From contig JBCBSP010000003.1 of NCBI GenBank assembly GCA_039819095.1, forward strand, positions 355,323 through 419,322: 64,000 bases of DNA, read 5' to 3'. The stretch's first letter is position 1. Every line of letters begins with the position of its first letter. A program made the position numbers and the translations under genes. The stretch comes from JBCBSP01 sp039819095 (GTDB lineage: Bacteria > Pseudomonadota > Alphaproteobacteria > Caulobacterales > Maricaulaceae). A model generated the notes under the pieces. That model was not told where the DNA came from. It saw only the letters and a list, made by a program, of their open reading frames with translations, and searched no databases. Below, piece by piece: positions 27,754 to 36,337 of this stretch.

Positions 27754-28736
27754 CTCGCAGCCTGACCGGGGTCTTCGTAGAACTCCCCGCCCTTGCGATA
27801 GCGGGCGAGATAGGCCGGTGTGATCGCCTCGACGGTTTCCAGCTTGATGCCGAATTCCTCAATCTGTCCGAGCCCTTCGCCGCCCGCGCCGACGATATTG
27901 TCCGACTTCATCAAGGTCACCTGATCGCGTGTCAGGAAGGGCTCCACAAAGGGCAGGGCGCCGATGATCTCGCCGGCCAGCCCCATCGCCCAGGCGGCCG
28001 GGTAGGGAAGCGGAACCAGGAAGCGCTTGCGGTCGATGGCCGACAGGATGAATTCCATCAATTCCTTGAAAGTGTAGACGCCCGGCCCGCCCAGCTCATA
28101 GGTGCGCCCGCGCGCCTCATCGCGCTCCAGCCCGGCCATGACGGCTTCAGCGACATCGCCGGCGAAAATCGGCTGGAACTTCGTCTTGCCGCCTCCGATG
28201 AGCGGCAGGGCCGGCGCGAAGCGGGCCATGTCCGCGAACCGGTTGAAGAAGGCGTCTTCCTGTCCGAACACGATGGACGGGCGCAGCACGACCGCTTCAG
28301 GCATCGCTTTGCGAACCGCGGCCTCGCCTTCAGCCTTGGTGCGCGCGTAGACGCTGTCGCTCTCGGCGTCCGCGCCGATGGCCGAAATCTGGACGAAGCG
28401 CTTCACACCGGCCTCGCGCGCGGCTTCAGCGACGAGCCCTGCGCCTTCGGCCTGCAGGCTCTGGAATTTCTGTTTGCCGCCTTCAAACAATATGCCGACC
28501 AGGTTGACCACGCCATGCGCGGCCTCCACCGCTCGGGCGATGGAGTCGCGATTGCGCAGATTGGCCTGCACCAGCTGAACCTGACCCACCACGCCGGACA
28601 CGCGCATATCCCCGGCCAGGTGCGGGCGGCGCGTCGCCACGCGCACCCGATAGCCGGCCTTGGCGAGCGTGCGCACCACATAGCGGCCGATAAAGCCCGA
28701 CCCGCCGAAAACCGTGATCATTTCCTCGCGCAGCAT
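27750..28736 (-). CDS. complex I NDUFA9-subunit-like NAD(P)H-binding protein
   Basis: The 328-residue protein is an atypical SDR/epimerase with GGSGFIG at about 11-17, NLVGILFEGG, and the substrate-domain segments VFGQEDAFFNRFADM and PIFAGDVAEAV. This pattern is shared with NDUFA9 of mitochondrial complex I and its alphaproteobacterial homologues. It may be an accessory factor of NADH dehydrogenase or act in quinone synthesis; the bacterial role is not settled. GGAAGGA eight bases before the ATG at 28736 fixes the start. Confidence 0.88.
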   Translation of the reverse strand: MLREEMITVFGGSGFIGRYVVRTLAKAGYRVRVATRRPHLAGDMRVSGVVGQVQLVQANLRNRDSIARAVEAAHGVVNLVGILFEGGKQKFQSLQAEGAGLVAEAAREAGVKRFVQISAIGADAESDSVYARTKAEGEAAVRKAMPEAVVLRPSIVFGQEDAFFNRFADMARFAPALPLIGGGKTKFQPIFAGDVAEAVMAGLERDEARGRTYELGGPGVYTFKELMEFILSAIDRKRFLVPLPYPAAWAMGLAGEIIGALPFVEPFLTRDQVTLMKSDNIVGAGGEGLGQIEEFGIKLETVEAITPAYLARYRKGGEFYEDPGQAAS

Positions 28737-28892
28737 GGCGATCGTCCTTCCAGTGGGGGGCCGTGTCAAAGCGGCTCTGCTTCGGGTACGCACAGCGCAA
28801 CCGGATCCTATGGGCCGTGTAGCCAATAATGCCGGTCCGTGTCTATGCGCGCAGTGTGGCGCAGCCGGGCTGAAACCGGCGCCGCAATGGCG

Positions 28893-28921
28893 TTGACTCC
28901 ACGCGCGCGCAGACCTAAACC
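28893..28921 (+). promoter_or_regulatory. tRNA-Leu promoter
   Basis: TTGACT (28893-28898) and TAAACC (28916-28921) are 17 bases apart and end 18 bases before the tRNA 5' end. The 203-base gap 28737-28939 shows nothing else clear. Confidence 0.6.
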
Positions 28922-28939
28922 CACGCCTCCCTCATCTAT

Positions 28940-29026
<87 letters not shown>

Positions 29027-29094
29027 TTTTTCTGTTCTCCTTCGCGCCCGCTCAGTCGATCTTCCCCCGGATCAAGTCCGGGGTGCGGGCGCGC
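29027..29094 (+). repeat. 68-nt tRNA-linked repeat, copy 2
   Basis: This is the second copy of the 68-base element that also follows tRNA-Arg. It starts right after the CCA end with TTTTT, includes the hairpin CCCCGGA (29065-29071) / TCCGGGG (29077-29083), and ends GCGGGCGCGC. It has the same orientation relative to its tRNA as copy 1. Confidence 0.85.
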
Positions 29095-29149
29095 GTTGGC
29101 GCTCTGCGAATCCTGAAGGGTTCGGAGCCATCTTTGAGTGCCTGCACTG

Positions 29150-29196
29150 TCCTCCCGGCTTGCGGGGGAGGTGGCCGCGAAGCGGACGGAGGGGGC
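29150..29196. repeat. palindromic intergenic repeat-like sequence
   Basis: CCTCCC (29151-29156) pairs with GGGAGG (29166-29171), followed by a GTGGCCGCGAAGCGGACGGA stretch and GGGGGC. This type of sequence is common between genes of alphaproteobacteria, but no second copy is seen in this window. Together with the tRNA-linked repeat it fills most of the 208-base gap 29027-29234. Confidence 0.4.
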
Positions 29197-29234
29197 ATGT
29201 CCGAAGTTTATGAACCCTCGCGAATGATCGTCAG

Positions 29235-29822
29235 TCAGCTCAACGCCGTGCGCGTGGGTGCGTCCGGTCCCGTCTCACCGTCTAGCGACTGAAACGGTCT
29301 TTGCGTGTCGCCGTCTTCGGGTTTCGCCTGGGCTTTCAGATCGGTGATCAGGCGGCGATAGCGGGCGCTGCGCCGGAGGGCGGCGACAAGGGCGATGGCC
29401 GCCGTCTCGGTTTCATCATAGAGCGCCCAGAAGCTTCCTTCGCCTTTGCGCCGACGCTTTGTTCCCGCCCACTTGCTGACGAAGCGGCGCATGGCGGCGT
29501 GGTATTCCATCGCGGCGGCGGACGCCTGCCCTGAGAGGGCCTCGGTCTCGATGATGCGGCGCGCGCGGTCGATCTCGCGCAGGAGCGGGGTCAGCATCCA
29601 CTCATAGCGCGCCTCGTCTTCCTTCCAGGGTTGCAGATTGGCGCGCGCATACAGATCGTACTGCACGGCGAGAATGTCCCCGGCGATATCGGTCTTCAGC
29701 CGGCCCTTGCGCCGCGTCGCGCCAATCCGGCTTAGAAGCCAGACGAGCAGCGCGCCGAAGCCCAGGCCGAGCCCGGCCTCCAGGCTCGCCCAAATTCGGG
29801 TGATGGTGAGCACCTCGTCCAT
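29235..29822 (-). CDS. hypothetical one-helix membrane protein, end of MBOAT cluster
   Basis: The 195-residue protein has one N-terminal membrane helix (about residues 14-32) and a helical, Arg-rich cytoplasmic part that includes RRKGEGSFWALYDETETAAIALVAALRR. I recognise no family. GGGAGG upstream of the ATG at 29822 fixes this start; a longer frame from 29930 overlaps the neighbouring gene. It is the last gene of the minus-strand run SGNH, MBOAT, 112-residue protein, this protein, and may assist surface polymer acylation. Confidence 0.65.
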   Translation of the reverse strand: MDEVLTITRIWASLEAGLGLGFGALLVWLLSRIGATRRKGRLKTDIAGDILAVQYDLYARANLQPWKEDEARYEWMLTPLLREIDRARRIIETEALSGQASAAAMEYHAAMRRFVSKWAGTKRRRKGEGSFWALYDETETAAIALVAALRRSARYRRLITDLKAQAKPEDGDTQRPFQSLDGETGPDAPTRTALS

Positions 29823-29878
29823 ATCCGCCCCTCCCGGCGTTAAGACGTCGTTAAGCATGCCTGAAGGCGCGCACCGCT

Positions 29879-30217
29879 TCAACGCGAGCGGGTTTCGTCT
29901 TCGGACGTTTCCGGCTCGATATCCGCCCACTGCAGGCGCTTCAGCGCCTCATAGCGCTCGCCGATGAGTTGACGCGGCGCGGTCAGACCAGCCTGATCCA
30001 TCCGGTCTTCCCAAGTCTGCAGGGTGAGGCGCACCGTCTCCACCGCCCAGACCGGGGGCTGGCTCGCCGCCCATCGCACCACGCCTTCGGCGTTGAACAT
30101 CGCCATCAAAAGCGCGCCGAGAACGAGACAGCGGCCTGTCCAGATCCGGTTGCGCGCGTGGCGTATGTCGTCGACGGCGGGCGCGTAGATCGCATCGCGT
30201 TCCGGGTCGGGGCGCAT
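29879..30217 (-). CDS. hypothetical one-helix membrane protein next to MBOAT
   Basis: The 112-residue protein has a charged N-terminus, one membrane helix (about 27-47) and a hydrophilic C-terminal half rich in Arg and Glu that ends ETSEDETRSR. No family is recognised. It begins nine bases after the MBOAT stop and is almost certainly co-transcribed with it. Placement suggests a small accessory subunit of the acyltransferase, but that is inference. Confidence 0.65.
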   Translation of the reverse strand: MRPDPERDAIYAPAVDDIRHARNRIWTGRCLVLGALLMAMFNAEGVVRWAASQPPVWAVETVRLTLQTWEDRMDQAGLTAPRQLIGERYEALKRLQWADIEPETSEDETRSR

Positions 30218-30226
30218 GATCGTCTC

Positions 30227-31621
30227 CTAGAACTGAAAATAGATGAAGGGCGCGACGCCTTCCGGGCGCAGCGCTTCAACGATGAGGAACAGCCCGGTCA
30301 GAATGGCCGCCGTCGCCACAGAGGGCAGGCGCGCCAGAGCGCGGGCGGCCGCTTCGATCCCACGCGAGGGCAGGGCGTGCAGCGCCAGGCCCAGCACGGT
30401 CAGACCCGCCAGGAAAGGCGTCAGCGCCTCAAGCGGCTGATCGAAGCGGACAAAGCTGGCGAGATATGCGGCGGCGCCGGCGAAATCGGGCGAGCGGAAC
30501 AGGATCCAGCCCAGACACACCACGTGAAACACGAGGATGAGGCTGATCAGGCTGCGCCTGGATCGGGCCAGGCCCAGCGCACGCTCGATCGCCAGCGCCG
30601 CGCCATGCAGCGCGCCCCAGGCGATGAAGGTCCAGGCCGCTCCGTGCCAGAGCCCGCCCAGCAGCATGGTCACGAACAGATTTCGGTAGGTGGAAAAGGT
30701 CCCGCCCTTGGAGCCGCCCAGCGGGATGTAGAGATAATCGCGCAGCCAGGTCGACAGCGAGATATGCCAGCGCCGCCAGAATTCCTGGAAGGAGCAGGCG
30801 CGGTAAGGTTGATCGAAATTGCGCTGGAAACGATAGCCGAGCAGCGCCGCACACCCGATCGCAATGTCGGAGTAGGCGGAGAAATCGCAATAGATCTGGA
30901 CCGCGTATCCGTATGTGGCGAACAGAAGATCCACCGACCCATAGGCGCTGGGATCAAAAAAGACCGGATCAACGAGGCCCTCGGCGATCTCTGCAGCGAT
31001 GACCGTTTTCTTGAACAATCCCCAGACGATAAGCAGAAGGCCGAGCGCCGCCGCCTGTCGAGACAGGCGCGGCGTGGCGCGCAGCTGGGGCAGGAAGTCC
31101 GCGGCGCGCACGATCGGGCCGGCCACAAGCTGCGGGAAGAAGGAGATGTAGAGCATCACATCCACCAGCCCGGCCTCGGCCGGCGCGCGCCCTCGCTTCA
31201 TGTCGACGATGTAGGAAATGCCCTGGAAAGTGTAGAAGCTGATCCCGACAGGCAGGATGATCTGCAGGAAGAGATAGTCCCGCTCCAGCCCCAGATCGGA
31301 GAGCAGGCCTGACACATTCTCCAGGAAGAAGCCGTAATATTTGAACAAGCCGAGGATGATCAGATTGGCGATGACGCCGATCACCATCCAGGCGGTGCGT
31401 CCCGCATTGCCGGGCGTCACCGCGATGGCGCGCCCGATCATCCAGTTCAGCACCGACGAGGCGAAGAGTAGGGCGCAGAAGCGCCAGTCCCACCAGCCGT
31501 AGAAGACATAGCTGGCCGCCAGCAGAAACGCCTTGCGCCGACCGTTTTCGCGCTCCAGCCCCCACGCAACGGTGAACACGATCAGGAAGAAGACCGCAAA
31601 GACGAAGGTGGGAAAGAGCAT
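30227..31621 (-). CDS. MBOAT family membrane O-acyltransferase (AlgI-like)
   Basis: The 464-residue protein has about eleven membrane helices and the AlgI/DltB hallmark. This comprises FWRRWHISLSTWLRDYLYIP with His286, the PLGGS turn, and GGLWHGAAW with His326, the presumed catalytic His. Such enzymes carry acetyl or similar groups across the inner membrane for transfer to extracytoplasmic polymers such as alginate, cellulose or peptidoglycan. A secreted SGNH protein is encoded ten bases upstream, the usual partner that completes transfer. No polymer synthase is nearby, so the acceptor is unknown. Confidence 0.92.
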   Translation of the reverse strand: MLFPTFVFAVFFLIVFTVAWGLERENGRRKAFLLAASYVFYGWWDWRFCALLFASSVLNWMIGRAIAVTPGNAGRTAWMVIGVIANLIILGLFKYYGFFLENVSGLLSDLGLERDYLFLQIILPVGISFYTFQGISYIVDMKRGRAPAEAGLVDVMLYISFFPQLVAGPIVRAADFLPQLRATPRLSRQAAALGLLLIVWGLFKKTVIAAEIAEGLVDPVFFDPSAYGSVDLLFATYGYAVQIYCDFSAYSDIAIGCAALLGYRFQRNFDQPYRACSFQEFWRRWHISLSTWLRDYLYIPLGGSKGGTFSTYRNLFVTMLLGGLWHGAAWTFIAWGALHGAALAIERALGLARSRRSLISLILVFHVVCLGWILFRSPDFAGAAAYLASFVRFDQPLEALTPFLAGLTVLGLALHALPSRGIEAAARALARLPSVATAAILTGLFLIVEALRPEGVAPFIYFQF

Positions 31622-31630
31622 GGCGAGCGC

Positions 31631-32587
31631 CTACCCGGCCGCAGGCCGGCGCGGATCGCCGCGCGCGCCCAGAATCCCGCCGGGCGAAAACGGGTCCAGC
31701 GCCTCGATCTCGCCCGGTTCAGCGGGCCGGCAAAGCCAGTCCTCGCGATCAAAGCCGGCGGCGATTACATCGCGCGCCAGGCGCCGTGCGCCGAAAAACT
31801 CCGGCTCAGTGCGGATGAAGGCTTCCAGCGCGCTGCGCTGGCGGCGGCGTATTGCGATCTGGTCGACCTCCGCATTGATGCGTGCGGCGACCGGTCGGGC
31901 GATCATGCGGTAGCCGCGCAGCGTCATGTGAATGCCGTCATCGGCGCGGATAAGCCGACGGACACCGCCTGAGTCTTCGCCAAAGGCGGTATAGCCGCCT
32001 TCTGCATCCATGGTTAGCGGTCGGGTGGCGATGAAGGTCGCGCCCAGCCTTTCCACTTCCTCGGCGAACATGGCGTTCAGATACACGGTGTTGGAGTCAT
32101 AGCGTTGCGACCGCATACGCGGCAGGCCGACCCAGTAGACCCGGGCGCCGTGATCGATCAGCAGGGCGGTGATCATGCGGATGCGCTGGCGGTAGACGCG
32201 CTCCCAGTGCTCGGTGCGGAAGGGGAAGACGCGACCGTTCTCCACCACGCCCTGAATGTCATTGGCGCCGAACATGATGATGGCGATATCGACCTGGCGC
32301 TCGGCAAGCTGGGCTGCAGTCGCTTCGCCGACATGGACATAGCGCCAGTTGGAGATGCCGGTGGAGACGCGGCTGAGCTTCTCCACCTCGGCGATGCGCG
32401 GATTATTCCTGAGCGCGAAATAGAGCCCGGCGTGAAGACCGTCCGCCAGGCTGTCCCCGAACACGGCCACGTTAAGGGGGGCGGTGGGTTCCGGTGGTTC
32501 TTGAGAATGGGCGAGGCCAGACCACAGCAGGAGCGCGAACCCGACGCAAAGCGCGGCTCCCAGCCTGTCGCCGAGCCAGTGCACCAT
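31631..32587 (-). CDS. secreted SGNH/GDSL hydrolase-type protein (DUF459-like), acyl-transfer partner
   Basis: The 318-residue protein has a signal peptide (about residues 8-28, ending AHSQ) and a complete SGNH catalytic set: Ser46 in FGDSLADG, Asn109 in FGANDIQ, Asp217 and His220 in DDGIHMT. It is therefore likely active as an esterase or acetyltransferase in the periplasm. It is the first gene of a four-gene run with MBOAT. In AlgJ/AlgX- and PatB-like systems the SGNH partner moves the acyl group to the polymer, and that role is inferred here. Confidence 0.85.
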   Translation of the reverse strand: MVHWLGDRLGAALCVGFALLLWSGLAHSQEPPEPTAPLNVAVFGDSLADGLHAGLYFALRNNPRIAEVEKLSRVSTGISNWRYVHVGEATAAQLAERQVDIAIIMFGANDIQGVVENGRVFPFRTEHWERVYRQRIRMITALLIDHGARVYWVGLPRMRSQRYDSNTVYLNAMFAEEVERLGATFIATRPLTMDAEGGYTAFGEDSGGVRRLIRADDGIHMTLRGYRMIARPVAARINAEVDQIAIRRRQRSALEAFIRTEPEFFGARRLARDVIAAGFDREDWLCRPAEPGEIEALDPFSPGGILGARGDPRRPAAG

Positions 32588-32695
32588 CCCCCTTGCGCCC
32601 CTCTCGCGCCGTCCGGGGTCTGACCGCGCACATGCCGCCCAACCCCGCCGGTTAATAGAAGCTTAACGCGAGGCTGGAGGCAAGCGCGCGGCGTG

Positions 32696-33118
32696 TCAGC
32701 CGAAGGTGGAACCGCCAGCCTGGGGGGCGGTGCGTATGAGGCGGCTGTCGAGAACGGCGGCGCGCCGGTGCGGCACGGCGTCGGATTGGTAGATCGGGTC
32801 GGTGACCATCTGAAGAAAGGCGCCGGCGCTGGGATAGCGGGCCACGAAGGCGAGATGCCAGTTCTCGTCCTGCGGCCCGATCAGCACGAGCTGCGGGCGC
32901 CCGCGCCAGACAATGCGTCCGCCCACGCGCTCAAAAACCGGACCGGACTGGGCACCGTAGGCCTTATACGCCTCCAGCCCCGTGGCTTCGCGCCCGTCCT
33001 CATACTGCGCGCGCTCATGCAGGCGCAGAAGGTTCAGCATCTCCACCGGCTCATCGCGCGGCAGCGCCTTGAAGGCTTCAAAGACGGCGCGTTCAGGATC
33101 GATATGGGCGGCGGTCAT
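32696..33118 (-). CDS. DUF1330 family protein
   Basis: The protein of about 140 residues (from ATG 33118) has the start HIDPERAVFEAFKALPRDEPVEMLNLLR and the ferredoxin-like body of DUF1330, with ENWHLAFVARYPSAGAFLQMVTDPIY in the second half. This is a dimeric alpha/beta barrel fold related to NIPSNAP and EthD proteins. No catalytic role is established. An in-frame start 21 codons upstream (33181) is possible. No obvious functional link to neighbours is seen. Confidence 0.8.
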   Translation of the reverse strand: MTAAHIDPERAVFEAFKALPRDEPVEMLNLLRLHERAQYEDGREATGLEAYKAYGAQSGPVFERVGGRIVWRGRPQLVLIGPQDENWHLAFVARYPSAGAFLQMVTDPIYQSDAVPHRRAAVLDSRLIRTAPQAGGSTFG

Positions 33119-33194
33119 GGCGTCAGTCTCATCGGTTGAAAGCAGGATGTTGAGCGTGCCCGCCTGAAACCGGTTCGCCAAGCCGGTCAGGCAG

Positions 33195-33935
33195 CTAGCT
33201 CGGGACCGCTTCGCCCGCCCAGTCGAAAACCTGGCCGGACTGCTCCGGCGTCAAGCCATCCAGGACGCTGAGAAGGCGCCCGGCGGAAAGCTCCGGCGTG
33301 AACAGTTTTCCGTCCGGGACATTGCCCTGGAAAGGTCTGGACAGTCCGGTATCCACCGTGCCGGGGTGCAGCCCGACGCACAGCGCGTCCGGACGCTTGC
33401 GGGCGAGCTCGATCGCGCTGGTGCGTATGATCTGGTTGAGCGCGGCCTTCGACGCGCGATAGGCGTGCCAGCCGCCCAGCCGATTGTCGCTGATCGAGCC
33501 GACGCGCGCAGACAGCGCGGCCACGATGGCGCGCCGATTCGCAGCTGTGCGCTGGAGGGCGTGCTTGATGATCAGCGCCGGGCCGATCGTATTCACCGCA
33601 AAAACCTCGGTCATGGCTTCAGCGTTCAGATGCCGCCAGGTCTTTTCCGGTTGCACGGCGTCGCCATGCAGAAGCCCGGTTGCGATCAGGACGAGATCCA
33701 GCGGGCCGTCCTGCGTCGCCCGCTTCAGCGCGGCTTCGATCGACGTCTCGTCAGCGAGATCAAAGCGCAGGCCTTCAGCGCCGGTGGGCGCTGCGCCGGT
33801 GCGAGAAGCGGCGAACACCCCGCCGCAGCCCTCATCCGCGATGAGGGCGCGAGTGAAGGCCTCGCCGATCCCGCCGGAGGCGCCGAACACGAGCGCGCGA
33901 TAGCCGGCGGGCAGAGATGTCATTGAAATCGACAT
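33195..33935 (-). CDS. short-chain dehydrogenase, C-factor-like
   Basis: The SDR of about 246 residues has GASGGIGEAF near the N-terminus, NTIGPALI where the central Asn is expected, LSARVGSISDN with the catalytic Ser, and YRASKAAL with Tyr and Lys. It ends in GQVFDWAGEAVPS, typical of the CsgA/C-factor-like group. An upstream open stretch to 34109 has no conserved residues and overlaps the helicase gene. ATGs at 33935 and 33923 are both possible starts and neither has a clear Shine-Dalgarno sequence. The substrate is unknown. Confidence 0.85.
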   Translation of the reverse strand: MSISMTSLPAGYRALVFGASGGIGEAFTRALIADEGCGGVFAASRTGAAPTGAEGLRFDLADETSIEAALKRATQDGPLDLVLIATGLLHGDAVQPEKTWRHLNAEAMTEVFAVNTIGPALIIKHALQRTAANRRAIVAALSARVGSISDNRLGGWHAYRASKAALNQIIRTSAIELARKRPDALCVGLHPGTVDTGLSRPFQGNVPDGKLFTPELSAGRLLSVLDGLTPEQSGQVFDWAGEAVPS

Positions 33936-33966
33936 GAGCGGCGAGTTAGCCCGCCGCCCTTCCTGA

Positions 33967-35256
33967 TCAATAGCTGGCGAGCTCTGGCGGGGCGGGATCG
34001 CAGAAGCTGCGCACGTCAAACAGGCGCTGATCGACCACGATATCGTTCGGCCTGAGCGATCGGGACAATTCCAGCCCCTCCAGCGTGCGCGCGCGCGACA
34101 GGGCGACATAGGCCTGACCGTGGGCGAAGAGTGGTCTTGAGACGTCCAGAAACACCCGATCCAGCGTTAACCCCTGCGCCTTGTGAATGGTCGTCGCCCA
34201 GGCCAGGCGCAGCGGGAGTTGGGTGAAGCCGCCGGTGACTTCCTTGCTCAGCGCATTGGTCTTCGGGTCGACCGCATAACGATTGCGCTCCCATTTCTGC
34301 GGCTCGACCGTATGCGTCTCGCCGGCGATGCGCACGCGCACCTCACCGCCGGACAGATCGGTCACCGTGGCGAGCGTGCCGTTCACCCAGCGTCCGGTTG
34401 CGTCATTTTTCAACAGCATGACCCGCGCGCCATGCTTCAACAGAAGCGGCTCCTCGGTGGGAAAGAGTTTGGGTTCGAACGCGCCTTCCAGCTTCGCGGC
34501 GAAGGCGTAGGTGTCGCCCGGCAATTCGGCGAGGCGTTTGGCGTTGATCGATTGGGCCGCCGCGTTGGTTCCGGTCAGCACGACATGGGTCTCGCTCGCC
34601 TCAAGCCCGGTGCGGCCGGTGACGCGCGATTGCAGGAGCTCCAGCTGATGGCTGCTGAGATGGGCTTCGCGCACCGCGTTGAGGAGCTCGACGAAATCAG
34701 GATCATTCTGGCGGTGGATCTCGGCCAGTTCGGCCATGACGAAGCCAGCCTCGCGAAAGGCCGGGGCGTTGAAGAAGAAGGGGCCGCCGAACTGGTGTTC
34801 GAGAAAGGCCGCTTCCTCGCCCTGAACCACCGGAGGCAGCTGGGCGAGATCGCCGACGACGATCATCTGCACCCCGCCGAAGGGCTCCGGGTTGTCCCGG
34901 TTGAGGCGCAGCGTCTGGTCGATGGCCTCCATCAGATCGGCGCGCACCATGGAGATCTCGTCGATCACCAGCGTTCTGAGCGCTTTCAACGCGCGCGCGC
35001 CGCGCAGCCGTCGAATATCGGCTGGCGTAATCAGGCGGGGCGGCAGCCGGAAGAAGGAATGCAGCGTCTGCCCGCCGGCCTGCATCGCGGCCACCCCGGT
35101 GGGGGCCAGGACCGCTGCGCCGGGCGCGGCGTTCAGGATGGCGCGCGTCACCGTGGTCTTGCCTGTGCCCGCCGGTCCTGTGATGAACAGGTTGGCGCGT
35201 CGCGCCAGCGCGTATTCGATCAGCGCGGATTGTTCGGCGGACAGGGTGAGGGTCAC
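33967..35256 (-). CDS. PIF1-like superfamily 1B helicase
   Basis: The protein of about 430 residues has Walker A GPAGTGKT near residue 27, motif II VIDEISMV, motif III GDLAQLPPV, and the C-terminal WATTIHKAQGLT and YVALSRARTLEGL. This is the short Pif1/RecD-like family, which unwinds DNA 5' to 3'. The GTG at 35256 gives the usual short N-terminus (TLTLSAEQ); an ATG at 35289 would add eleven residues, and neither has a strong ribosome site. The protein could act on G-rich structures or stalled forks, by analogy with PIF1. Confidence 0.88.
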   Translation of the reverse strand: MTLTLSAEQSALIEYALARRANLFITGPAGTGKTTVTRAILNAAPGAAVLAPTGVAAMQAGGQTLHSFFRLPPRLITPADIRRLRGARALKALRTLVIDEISMVRADLMEAIDQTLRLNRDNPEPFGGVQMIVVGDLAQLPPVVQGEEAAFLEHQFGGPFFFNAPAFREAGFVMAELAEIHRQNDPDFVELLNAVREAHLSSHQLELLQSRVTGRTGLEASETHVVLTGTNAAAQSINAKRLAELPGDTYAFAAKLEGAFEPKLFPTEEPLLLKHGARVMLLKNDATGRWVNGTLATVTDLSGGEVRVRIAGETHTVEPQKWERNRYAVDPKTNALSKEVTGGFTQLPLRLAWATTIHKAQGLTLDRVFLDVSRPLFAHGQAYVALSRARTLEGLELSRSLRPNDIVVDQRLFDVRSFCDPAPPELASY

Positions 35257-35351
35257 GGAATGGAGCCTATTGTGAGACCGCCCCACCATGGCGCGCTTCG
35301 CGCATCAAGCGCCAGCGTCTATGTGGCGCTTTCGCTCCTGGAGCTGGGGCG

Positions 35352-36125
35352 GTGTCGATGAAGCGGCGGACCCCCGATCGAAAAACTGACCCGGCCCGCC
35401 ATGCGCGTCACATCCTGCTGAAGGAGATCGGCGGGCCGGGGCAGGCGCAGCTGGGCCGGGCGCGGGTGGCCATTACTGGCGCGGGCGGGCTGGGCGCGCC
35501 GGCTGCGCTCTATCTCGCTGCGGCCGGCATCGGGGCTCTGCGGCTCATCGATGACGACGTGGTCAGCCTTGATAATCTGCAGCGCCAGGTCCTCTATCGC
35601 ACCGCCGATATCGGCCGATCCAAGGTCGAAGCGGCTGGCGAGGCCCTGACCGCGCTTGATCCGGATATCGGCATTGAGCCGGAGCCGGTCCGCGCTGAAA
35701 CCGGCAATCTTCAAGAGCTGATCGCCGGCTGCGCTCTCGTTCTGGACGGATGTGATGATTTTCACACGCGCTATGCGGTGAATGACGCCTGCATCGCGGC
35801 GCGCACGCCGCTCATCTCCGGCGCTGTGGGCCGCTGGGACGGTCAGGTGGGCGTGTTCGCGCCGCATCTTGGCGAGGACGCGCCCTGCTATCGCTGTCTC
35901 GTGCCGGACATTCCACCGGACGCCGAGCGGTGCGCCGAGGTTGGCGTGGTCGGCGCGCTGACCGGCGTGATCGGTTCAATGATGGCCCTGGAGGCGATCA
36001 AGTTGATCACCGGCGCCGGCGAACCCTTGCTCGGACGGCTCTGGCTTTATGACGGACTGTCGGGGCGTTCACGTACGGTCAGGCTTGCCCGTGACCGGGA
36101 ATGCTTCGCCTGCGGCTCGCACTAA
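35352..36125 (+). CDS. MoeB/ThiF-type adenylyltransferase
   Basis: The 257-residue protein has GAGGLGAP (43-50), the ATP-binding start, then DDDVVSLDNLQRQ, the conserved Arg/Gln region, and DGCDDFHTRYAVND. Two CxxC pairs (CYRC and the C-terminal CFAC) bind the structural zinc. It should adenylate the C-terminal glycine of a small sulfur carrier such as MoaD or ThiS. No rhodanese domain is present. No molybdopterin or thiamin gene is adjacent to decide between MoeB and ThiF. GGAG is eight bases before the GTG start; an ATG two codons later is also possible. Confidence 0.85.
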   Translation: MSMKRRTPDRKTDPARHARHILLKEIGGPGQAQLGRARVAITGAGGLGAPAALYLAAAGIGALRLIDDDVVSLDNLQRQVLYRTADIGRSKVEAAGEALTALDPDIGIEPEPVRAETGNLQELIAGCALVLDGCDDFHTRYAVNDACIAARTPLISGAVGRWDGQVGVFAPHLGEDAPCYRCLVPDIPPDAERCAEVGVVGALTGVIGSMMALEAIKLITGAGEPLLGRLWLYDGLSGRSRTVRLARDRECFACGSH

Positions 36126-36325
36126 CGCAGTTTCGAAAGCGCGCCTTTGCGGGCGAAGAAGAGAAACGCGCCGAAAACGCCGGTGATGACCAGTCCGGCG
36201 ATCAGCCCGCTGACCCAGCTGTTCAGCGCGACGCCGAACAGCGCGCCCAGCATCGCCCCGGTGCCGATCGGCAGAATGAAGACCCGCAGTGGCGGCGGGC
36301 CGGCGTTTTTCTTCTTACGGCTCAT
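36122..36325 (-). CDS. small two-helix membrane protein
   Basis: The 67-residue protein has a basic N-terminus (MSRKKKN), two membrane helices (about 14-34 and 38-58) and a short basic tail. It overlaps the stop of the convergent adenylyltransferase gene by four bases and lies 12 bases after the MBL gene start region on its own strand's downstream side. I recognise no family. Confidence 0.55.
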   Translation of the reverse strand: MSRKKKNAGPPPLRVFILPIGTGAMLGALFGVALNSWVSGLIAGLVITGVFGAFLFFARKGALSKLR

Positions 36326-36337
36326 CGGTGATACGCC

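Noticed and set aside
29969..31312. 447-codon plus-strand frame across the MBOAT gene
   Set aside because: Its composition is Arg/Gln/Gly-rich with no domain, while the minus strand has the MBOAT catalytic motifs.
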